Shown one piece after another: positions 55,431-61,866 of a DNA stretch of 64,000 nt. Made by a program: the position numbers and the translations under genes. The notes beneath the pieces were generated by a model. That model was given only the letters and a program-made list of their open reading frames with translations. It ran no database searches and was not told the origin of the DNA. Within the stretch, counting starts at the first letter, position 1, and each line of letters opens with the position of its first letter. The stretch lies in assembly GCF_040801915.1 (NCBI RefSeq), contig NZ_JBFMIA010000011.1:1-64000 (forward strand), read 5' to 3'. Origin of the DNA: Jeotgalibacillus marinus (GTDB taxonomy: Bacteria > Bacillota > Bacilli > Bacillales > Jeotgalibacillaceae).

Positions 55431-56870
55431 TTGAAAAAAGAAGAAGAAAAAAGACTTGAAATGTATGGGGGAGTATTTGGTGGTTTAATTCCTTTACTTA
55501 TTTTAATTGCTTTTTTAATTACATTATCCATTGCTCAAAGAGGTGGCACACAAGCTTTTTGGGCTGGTGGTTGGGTTGCTTTATCAGTTGGATTACTGCT
55601 TGCCAAAAATAAGAATCATTATATTAGTACTTTCATGAAAGGCATGTCTCAAAAAAATGGCATTGTCATTGTCGTGGCATGGATATTTGCAGCAATCTTC
55701 GGACAAATTGTACAAGCTGCTGGTTTGGTTGATGGGATCCTATGGTTCGGTTTAACAACAGGTGCTCAAGGCGCTGTATTCACAGTACTTGCATTTTTCT
55801 TAGCCATGCTATTTTCTGTTGGTACTGGGACTTCAAACGGAACTTACCTAGCTTTACTTCCTGTTCTTTACCCGGCTGGTGTGTTATTAGGCGCCGATCC
55901 AACGATGCTCGCAGTAGCCATCCTAGGTGGTGGAGTTTTTGGTGATAATGTTGCACCCGTATCAGATACAACAATTGCGTCTGCATACTCACAGGGGGCA
56001 ACATTGAATGGGGTTGTACGAAGTCGCTTCCCGCTTGCGATTTCAGCGAGTATTATAGCGATCATCGTCCTGTTTTTTGCTGGGGGAGGGGGGACAGTAG
56101 CTGATGTACCAGAAATGGAAGCTGCTAATTTAGATCCTAAAGGTCTCCTTATGTTAATTAGTTTGGCGGTAGTCATTATTTTTGCATTAGCAAAGAGACA
56201 TGTCGTTGAATCACTCATTTATGGAAATATTTCCGCGATTATCCTAGGTTTAGTAACTGGAAAATTAAATTTAGGGAGCGTTTTTAGTATTCCGGGAAAC
56301 CCAGGAGATAGTACCGGATTGATAGAAGTAGGTATTGCTAGTGTGACAGGGACGATTGTATTTGCCTTATTTATTCTAGCCCTTACTCAAGTGATGATCG
56401 ATAGTGGAGTGATGGACACCTTTCTTAAATGGGTTCAAAAAAGGAATATTAAGTCACACCGTCAAGCAGAGTTTTCGATTATGTCAGTTGCAGGAATTGC
56501 ATCCGTTGTCATTTCGGCAAGTGCACCTGTCTTATTGGTAATAGGTTCTACGTTTGTTAACCCATTTGGAAAGCGCTTTAATTTATCTCCGGAGCGAAGA
56601 GCAAATGTCATGGAGTGCATGGTGGTTGTTGTGTTTTTCATGATCCCTTGGAATCTATCTGTCATCGTATGGTATAATACGTTGACTTCTACTGCTCAAG
56701 CTTGGAATGTTGCATACCCGAGTCTACTATCATCTTTCTTAAATCCATATTCATGGGCAATGTTAGCTGTACTGCTTTTCTCGGTCATCACAGGTTGGAA
56801 CCGTACATTGTCTAATGGTGTCTCAAGGAAAGACGGCGATACTGAATTAAGTGAAGTTAAAGAAGCATAA
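55431..56870 (+). CDS. NhaC-family Na+/H+ antiporter-like transporter
   Basis: The product is 479 residues from a TTG start (55431) behind AGGGGATGG, with 11-12 TM helices. NhaC-superfamily motifs: FSVGTGTSNGTYLALLPVLY, VFGDNVAPVSDTTIASAYSQG. Members act as Na+/H+ or Na+/organic-anion exchangers. Its place inside a D-cysteine operon suggests it moves an amino acid or its product; this is inferred. Confidence 0.85.
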   Translation: MKKEEEKRLEMYGGVFGGLIPLLILIAFLITLSIAQRGGTQAFWAGGWVALSVGLLLAKNKNHYISTFMKGMSQKNGIVIVVAWIFAAIFGQIVQAAGLVDGILWFGLTTGAQGAVFTVLAFFLAMLFSVGTGTSNGTYLALLPVLYPAGVLLGADPTMLAVAILGGGVFGDNVAPVSDTTIASAYSQGATLNGVVRSRFPLAISASIIAIIVLFFAGGGGTVADVPEMEAANLDPKGLLMLISLAVVIIFALAKRHVVESLIYGNISAIILGLVTGKLNLGSVFSIPGNPGDSTGLIEVGIASVTGTIVFALFILALTQVMIDSGVMDTFLKWVQKRNIKSHRQAEFSIMSVAGIASVVISASAPVLLVIGSTFVNPFGKRFNLSPERRANVMECMVVVVFFMIPWNLSVIVWYNTLTSTAQAWNVAYPSLLSSFLNPYSWAMLAVLLFSVITGWNRTLSNGVSRKDGDTELSEVKEA

Positions 56871-56894
56871 TACCTTCGTAAAGAGAGAGAAAAA

Positions 56895-57608
56895 ATGGAA
56901 AATATAATGATTTTGATTATTGTGGTTTTTTTCGCTTCACTGTTACAAGCAAGTACCGGATTTGGTTTTTCAATCGTAGGTACACCTTTTCTTTTATTAC
57001 TTTTACCCGCTCAATCAGCGATTCAACTGAATATCATCCTTTCACTTTGTCTTTCTATGTTTATGATTTATAGTATTAGAAATGAAGTGAATTTCCCTTT
57101 ACTTAAAAGATTAATATTGGGAAGTCTAATTGGAATCGTTCCTGGCTTGCTGTTGTATTTGTTTCTAAATATAGACATTTTTAAAATTATAGTTGGCACG
57201 ATGATTATTCTTTTAACCATTCTACTTATTGCAAAAGTAACAATCAAACAAACAAACAGAAGAGATGCAGTTGCGGGAGGTATAGCTGGATTACTAACGA
57301 CAAGTATAGGGGTTCCGGGTCCTCCATTACTCCTCTATTTTTCAAGTACAAGTTTGGATAAAACAGCCCTTCGTAGCACGACCTTAGCCTACTATCTATT
57401 TATTTACTTGATCAGTTTAGTTATGCAAATTTCATTTGGAGGAACAAATGCGGAGGTTTGGACGTCATCTCTAATCGCTCTCATTCCTCTAGTAGCTGGT
57501 ATCGTTCTAGGACAGTATTTATTTAAATGGATAAACCAAAGAGTATTCAGAATTATCACTTATGTTATACTTCTATTTACAGGTTGTTATATGTTAATCG
57601 GTTCATAA
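56895..57608 (+). CDS. TauE/SafE-family permease
   Basis: The 237-residue product has seven to eight TM helices with the family start SLLQASTGFGFSIVGTPFLLL and the mid-protein repeat GIAGLLTTSIGVPGPPLLLY. TauE/SafE proteins move sulfite, sulfonates or sulfoacetate. It follows the antiporter by 24 bases; export of sulfur by-products of desulfhydration is a reasonable guess. Confidence 0.87.
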   Translation: MENIMILIIVVFFASLLQASTGFGFSIVGTPFLLLLLPAQSAIQLNIILSLCLSMFMIYSIRNEVNFPLLKRLILGSLIGIVPGLLLYLFLNIDIFKIIVGTMIILLTILLIAKVTIKQTNRRDAVAGGIAGLLTTSIGVPGPPLLLYFSSTSLDKTALRSTTLAYYLFIYLISLVMQISFGGTNAEVWTSSLIALIPLVAGIVLGQYLFKWINQRVFRIITYVILLFTGCYMLIGS

Positions 57609-57681
57609 AGCTAAACTGGTAGTGTATGCAAGCTGTGAATCTATTAAATTATACTTAAAATAAGAGAGGGGAAATTAAAAA

Positions 57682-58056
57682 ATGGGCATTATTAACACAA
57701 AGAAGGCACCTCAAGCAATTGGACCATACTCACAAGGAGTCGTAGTCAACAATTTATTCTACAGCTCTGGACAAATTCCATTAACACCTAATGGAGAATT
57801 AGTTGAAGGCGGAGTGATTGAACAAACACACCAGGTCTTTAATAACTTAGAAGCCGTGTTAGATGAAGCAGGTGCCTCACTTGATACAGTGGTGAAAGCA
57901 ACGGTTTTCATTAAAGACATGAATGATTTCCCTGTTATAAACGAGGTTTATGCAGAGTATTTTGGAGACCATAAGCCTGCAAGATCATGCGTTGAAGTTG
58001 CAAGGTTACCGAAAGATGTTCAAGTTGAAATAGAAGTGATCGCGCTTGTTAAGTAG
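57682..58056 (+). CDS. RidA-family enamine/imine deaminase
   Basis: The 124-residue YjgF/YER057c/UK114 protein has IGPYSQGVVVNNLFYSSGQIP, KATVFIKDMNDF, the substrate-binding Arg101 in PARSCVEVARLP and the C-terminal Glu in VEIEVIA. It hydrolyses 2-aminoacrylate or iminopyruvate released by PLP desulfhydrases, protecting other PLP enzymes. It is last in the operon. Gene names vary, so none is given. Confidence 0.93.
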   Translation: MGIINTKKAPQAIGPYSQGVVVNNLFYSSGQIPLTPNGELVEGGVIEQTHQVFNNLEAVLDEAGASLDTVVKATVFIKDMNDFPVINEVYAEYFGDHKPARSCVEVARLPKDVQVEIEVIALVK

Positions 58057-58435
58057 ATACTGAGAAAACGGCAAGAAGCTAAATGGGCTTCTTGCCGTTT
58101 TTTTATGTCGATATAAAAGAGTGTGAATATTTATAGGCGAAGATGTGAATGAAAACAATTTATTCCACGTACCGTCAATAATTTAGTGTAAATATGAGGA
58201 TAGCCGAAGTTGTGGCATTGTAGTAAGGTAGGGATCGTTAAAATAAGTCGAAAAATCAGAAATTTTCATGAAAAAATCCACAGATGTGTTATACTCAGAA
58301 ATAAGAGGAAGAGAGTATATCCTGATTTTTTCCGAAATAAACCGGTGGTAAAGTATGAACGTACAGAAGAGAAGCTCTTTAAAGAGCTATAGTTGAGCCT
58401 AGCATCTTTAAATCTTCCATACTGGAGTGATCGGA
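58057..58435 (+). promoter_or_regulatory. Upstream region of the aimR-like receptor gene
   Basis: After the terminator this region is AT-rich with one likely extended -10 (TGTGTTATACT, 58275-58285). The first 110 bases are duplicated at 60110-60222. No ORF with a ribosome site lies within it. Confidence 0.4.
58065..58104 (+). terminator. Terminator after ridA (first copy)
   Basis: AAAACGGCAAGAAGC pairs with GCTTCTTGCCGTTTT across 7 bases, then TTTT. A diverged copy occurs at 60119-60158. Confidence 0.9.
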
Positions 58436-59620
58436 GTGAAAACTTTAGACAAAACGTTTGGAGTTAGAGTAAAAGATATCTTGGAAAAACATGAAATTAA
58501 GCAAAAAGATCTAGCTGCAGACTGTGGAATCAATATAAGTTCGCTAAACAAGATATTAAATGCAGGTAGAGAAAGTGACTTTCGCAAAATTTTAGCACTC
58601 ATACAAAAAATAATTTTGATGGATGGCAATTTACAGGAAGAAGAATTCATGTCATATTATATTCGTGAAATTCAGAACCCTATGAATATTAAGCCGGCGA
58701 TGGAATATTGCGATACTCATGACATGCGAGAAACGTTAGAAATGCTGTGTGAAAGAGCTGATTATAAGGCTGATCACAAGAATAGGCTAAAAGAGTTTTC
58801 GACCATGTACAGGCTAAACATGGAGAGAAAAGATCAACAAGACGAAAAATATGTATCGAAAGAATTGTTCAATAAAGTCATTTCGCAGAATAACAAAACG
58901 AAAGAAATGAAAATATTCCAATTGATCTTAGAATTAGAGAACTATCATCAAGAAAGAAATTTTTATAAGTTAATAGCTTCTCTTCCGAAGTTAAAAAACC
59001 AACTTGATCAAAGTGAAAACAACTTCCAAACACCATCATTTAAAATGCGCTTCAATAAACTGCTACAGACTATCTACTTACGAAATATATGTGATTTTAA
59101 GAAAGCAAGAGAATTAGCGAATGAAGCGCTTGATCTTTCAATTGGTAAACGATTTGATGCTGCATCCTATGTCAACCTTGGTGACTCCCATATACACGAT
59201 GCAGACCCCACTCAAGCTATAAGGTACTTAGAAAAGAGTATAAAACTTTATAACGATATAGGATTAGATTTTGCGGCAAAAATGATGCGCAATAAGATTG
59301 AGTTTATCAGTATTTTGAGAGGACGAGAAATTGACTGCATAAAAATCGAACAGAATGTAGCCTTGAAGTACATCATAAACGGTCAAAAAGAAGCAGCTTT
59401 AAAAATTCTTGATAAATTAGATATAACGCCTGAGAGGCTGTACATGAAAGGTGTGGCTACGGATGACCCTTCATATTTTTGGAAGTCCTTAGATGGATTT
59501 ATGAAACGTGGAGATCGACTGTACGGGTTGTTTACCGTCCAAGAATTAAAGAGGTTAGGCGAGCGAGCGGACACGATTGACATGGTGTATAACAACATAG
59601 AAGAGGTGAAACACTCATGA
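58436..59620 (+). CDS. aimR: AimR-family (arbitrium-type) peptide receptor/regulator
   Basis: The product is 394 residues from GTG 58436, behind GGAG; GTG 58427 is an alternative. Residues 5-60 are an HTH (KQKDLAADCGINISSLNKIL). The rest is a TPR-like helical solenoid (ARELANEALDLSIGKRFDAA, YVNLGDSHIHDADPTQAIRY, EAALKILDKLDI, VQELKRLGE). The length, HTH-plus-TPR layout and C-terminal KVLDKLD..YYLKG..ELQKMGE-type pattern match AimR of phages phi3T and SPbeta, which bind a hexapeptide to switch lysis-lysogeny. Here no phage genes adjoin. Its stop overlaps the pheromone gene by 4 bases. RNPP relatives (Rap, NprR, PlcR) are the alternative. Confidence 0.75.
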   Translation: MKTLDKTFGVRVKDILEKHEIKQKDLAADCGINISSLNKILNAGRESDFRKILALIQKIILMDGNLQEEEFMSYYIREIQNPMNIKPAMEYCDTHDMRETLEMLCERADYKADHKNRLKEFSTMYRLNMERKDQQDEKYVSKELFNKVISQNNKTKEMKIFQLILELENYHQERNFYKLIASLPKLKNQLDQSENNFQTPSFKMRFNKLLQTIYLRNICDFKKARELANEALDLSIGKRFDAASYVNLGDSHIHDADPTQAIRYLEKSIKLYNDIGLDFAAKMMRNKIEFISILRGREIDCIKIEQNVALKYIINGQKEAALKILDKLDITPERLYMKGVATDDPSYFWKSLDGFMKRGDRLYGLFTVQELKRLGERADTIDMVYNNIEEVKHS

Positions 59621-59751
59621 AACAACTATTACTAACTTTGGCATTTGTTTGTTCGATTCTCGGACCTTTTGCGGAAGCTGAGCAGATATCAGTGACAGAA
59701 AACCATGTAGTTGCTCCAATTCATACATTAAGTGATGTTCCTCCAGGTTAG
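59617..59751 (+). CDS. aimP: AimP-like pheromone precursor, copy 1
   Basis: The 44-residue product has ATG 59617 inside the aimR stop (ATGA), behind AGAGGTG. It has a signal peptide (MKQLLLTLAFVCSILGPF) with a signal-peptidase I site AEA near residue 21. A polar pro-region ends HTLSDVPPG. Layout and length match phage AimP (about 43 residues, mature C-terminal hexapeptide). The predicted mature peptide is SDVPPG or a slightly longer C-terminal piece; it would be re-imported and bind the AimR-like receptor. The cleavage site is inferred. Confidence 0.75.
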   Translation: MKQLLLTLAFVCSILGPFAEAEQISVTENHVVAPIHTLSDVPPG

Positions 59752-59809
59752 GCGAGCGAGAGGACGCGATTGACGTGGTGTATAACAACATTGGGGAGGC
59801 GAAACACGC

Positions 59810-59944
59810 ATGAAACAACTATTACTAACTTTGGCATTTGTTTGTTCGATTCTCGGACCTTTTGCGGAAGCTGAGCAGATATCAGTGACAGAAAACCATG
59901 TAGTTGCTCCAATTCATACATTAAGTGATGTTCCTCCAGGTTAG
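59810..59944 (+). CDS. aimP: AimP-like pheromone precursor, copy 2 (identical protein)
   Basis: ATG 59810 lies exactly 193 bp after the first. The 135-bp coding sequence is identical to copy 1, so the same 44-residue precursor is made. Its ribosome site (GGGGAGG) is stronger than that of copy 1. The upstream part of the repeat, derived from the aimR end, no longer forms an open frame, so translation would be independent of aimR. Confidence 0.72.
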   Translation: MKQLLLTLAFVCSILGPFAEAEQISVTENHVVAPIHTLSDVPPG

Positions 59945-60105
59945 GCGAGCGAGAGGACGCGATTGACGTGGTGTATAACAACATAGGGAAGATGAGCAGC
60001 CTTAAAAACTTTTATTAACTTTAGTATTTGTCTTTTCGATTTTTGAATCTTTTACGGAGGCTTAGCAGATATCAGTGACAGCAAACCCTGTTCGCACTAG
60101 TTAAG
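59939..60105 (+). pseudogene. AimP-like gene, copy 3, decayed
   Basis: The third repeat unit has lost the start codon (ATGAAACAACTA became a CTTAAAAACTTT-type sequence). It reads KLLLTLVFVFSIFESFTEA, then TAG, then QISVTANPVRTS and a stop. The last bases merge into a copy of the ridA stop region (AGTTAAGTAG), so the C-terminal pheromone segment is gone. This is the left edge of the larger duplicated block. Confidence 0.7.
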
Positions 60106-60118
60106 TAGTTTACTAAGG

Positions 60119-60158
60119 AAAACGGCAAAAAGCTGAATGGGCTTCTTGCTGTTTTTTT
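60119..60158 (+). terminator. Duplicated ridA-type terminator
   Basis: AAAACGGCAAAAAGC pairs with GCTTCTTGCTGTTTT (one mismatch), followed by TTTT. It now ends the aimR-aimP transcript. Confidence 0.75.
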
Positions 60159-60227
60159 ATGTCGATATAAAAGAATGTGAATATTGATAGGCGAAGATGT
60201 GAATGAAAACGATTTATTCCACCAAGA

Positions 60228-61273
60228 CTTAAATGCAGGTAGAGAAAGTGACTTTCGCAAAATTTTAGCACTGGTACAAAAAATAATTTTGATGGATAGC
60301 AATTTACAGGAAGAGAAATTCATGTCATATTATATTCTTTAAATTCAGAATACTATGAATATTAAGCCGGCGATGGAATATTGCGATACTCATGACATGC
60401 GAGAAACGTTAGAAATGCTATGTGAAAGAGCTGAGGATAAGGCTGATCACAAGAATAGGCTAAAAGAGTTTTCGACAATGTACAGGCTAAACCTGGAACG
60501 AAAAGATCAACAAGAAGTAAAAAAGATACCAAAAGAATTATTCATAAAGGTTGTTTCTCAGAAAAATAAAAGTAAAGAAATGCAAATTTTTCAGTTGATT
60601 GTGGAAATCAATATGTATTATCAAGAAAAGATTTTTTAAAAGATAAATGCTTTAATACCTGAGTTGAAAAACCAACTTGAGAAAAACAGCATACAAAAAT
60701 CTATGCATATGCGTTTTAACCATGTCCTCCAAATCATATATTTACGAAACTTGTGTGATTTAGAAAAATCAAGAGCGCTGGCATTTGAAGCACTTGAATT
60801 TTCGATAGGAAAACGATTTGATGCTGCATCATATGTGAATCTTGGTGACTCTTATATACATGAAGAAGATCCGAGCTATAAGATACTTCGAAAAAAGTAT
60901 AGAAATTTATAAAGAAATAGGGTTAGATTTTGCGGTAAAGTGGATGAGACAGAAGGTAGATTTTATTAGTATTTTAAGAGGGAAAAAGATTGACTTCATA
61001 CAAGATGACCACAATATAGCATTGAAATATATTTTAAATGGTCAAAAAGAAATAGGATTGAAAATAATAGACAAGTTAGATCCAACCCCTGAGACGTTAT
61101 ACATGAAAGGAATAGCAACGGATGACTCCAAATATTTATGGGAATCCCTAGAAGGATATATGAAACATGGGGATCGACTGTATGGATTGTATACCATCCA
61201 AGAACTAAAACGTTTAGGGGCTGAATCTGAGCAGATATCAATGAAAGAAAAACCTGTAATGGACTCATTGTAA
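60228..61273 (+). pseudogene. Second aimR-like gene, broken
   Basis: This is similar to the intact receptor from residue 37 to the end (LNAGRESDFRKILAL, MEYCDTHDMRETLEMLCERA, IGKRFDAASYVNLGDS, LYTIQELKRLG). The HTH and start are missing. Stop codons occur at about 60340 (replacing Arg-Glu) and 60637, and a frameshift near 60880. After KRLG the frame reads GAESEQISMKEKPVMDSL, which resembles the middle of the pheromone precursor (AEAEQISVTENHVV). A deletion therefore appears to have fused the receptor end to a peptide gene. Confidence 0.85.
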
Positions 61274-61442
61274 CATTCTAGAATGTCCCTCCTACTTAAG
61301 GGAAAATACTTAATAGGGAGACGTGACTCGTCAAGGGGTTGCGTCTTTCGTCATTTGAAGAGTCATTCTATGAAAAAGTTTCAATAATTTTATCTAATGT
61401 AGCAAGGAATATAAGAAAAGACCGTATATGAATGAATTTCAC

Positions 61443-61514
61443 AAATTTCCCGAGAGAGACAAAAGAGCATTTGGCTTCCGAGGCTTTGAGCGTTTCAGAA
61501 CGTTGATTGAGTAA
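61443..61514 (+). mobile_element. ISL3-type transposase C-terminus fragment
   Basis: The frame KFPERDKRAFGFRGFERFRT then LIE-stop matches the conserved end of ISL3 transposases (K-R-x-AFGFRxFxxFRxRI). Only 23 codons remain. Confidence 0.5.
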
Positions 61515-61611
61515 CTCTAATTCATCATCAAATCTTGTATTTGTCCAATAAAGAATATGCTGTGTTGCTCAAATGTTTAACCGAGTGTGCTGGTGTGGTA
61601 GAATAGGGCTG

Positions 61612-61661
61612 AGTCATAGTTGAAACCCTCCGTTTAATTACGGTTTCACTATGGCTTTTCT
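61612..61661 (+). terminator. Hairpin with T-run
   Basis: AGTCATAGT-TGAAACC pairs with GGTTTCACTATGGCT (bulge and one G-U) across a 15-base loop, followed by TTTTCT. There is no intact gene directly upstream. Confidence 0.5.
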
Positions 61662-61866
61662 ATGTTTAGGGTGTCGCATTTGATTTTACAAAGAACGCCT
61701 ACAGTATGTGAAATAAAAGGAACCAGCTATTCAAAAAGTAGGGATGTTTTCCATGACACCGCATCAAAAAAGCGTCATGCAAACGGTTTTTAAAAGAATG
61801 GTTTTGTACGCCTATAAAAGCAGGTTGTCACTAAAAAATTATTAGCTAAAGTGAAAGGATTTTATC

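Larger units (their letters stand above)
59553..60000 (+). repeat. 193-bp tandem repeat containing the pheromone gene
   Basis: Unit 1 59553-59745, unit 2 59746-59938, and a partial diverged unit 3 from 59939. Each starts GGTTAGGCGAGCGAG (from the aimR 3' end) and contains the peptide gene. The 135-bp coding parts of units 1 and 2 are identical; the preceding 60 bases differ at several positions, and units 2 and 3 share most of those changes. Confidence 0.95.
60100..61273 (+). repeat. Second, older copy of the ridA-end, terminator and aimR block
   Basis: 60100-60222 repeats the end of ridA, its terminator and the sequence after it (58045-58165). It is then joined directly to a diverged copy of the aimR interior, with about 390 bases (promoter, ribosome site and HTH-coding start) deleted at about 60223. 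The overall similarity is visibly lower than between the 193-bp units, so this duplication is older. Confidence 0.85.
61274..61866. other. Gap holding a hairpin and an ISL3 trace
   Basis: Besides the ISL3 fragment at 61443-61514 and the hairpin at 61612-61659, no gene could be read. GTGAAAGG before 61867 is the ribosome site of the helicase gene. Confidence 0.4.

Noticed and set aside
58436..61273. Prophage hypothesis for the AimR-like locus
   Set aside because: No integrase, repressor, structural or lysis gene is visible on either side within the window. The flanks are a metabolic operon and a helicase. It cannot be fully excluded because the window ends at 64000.
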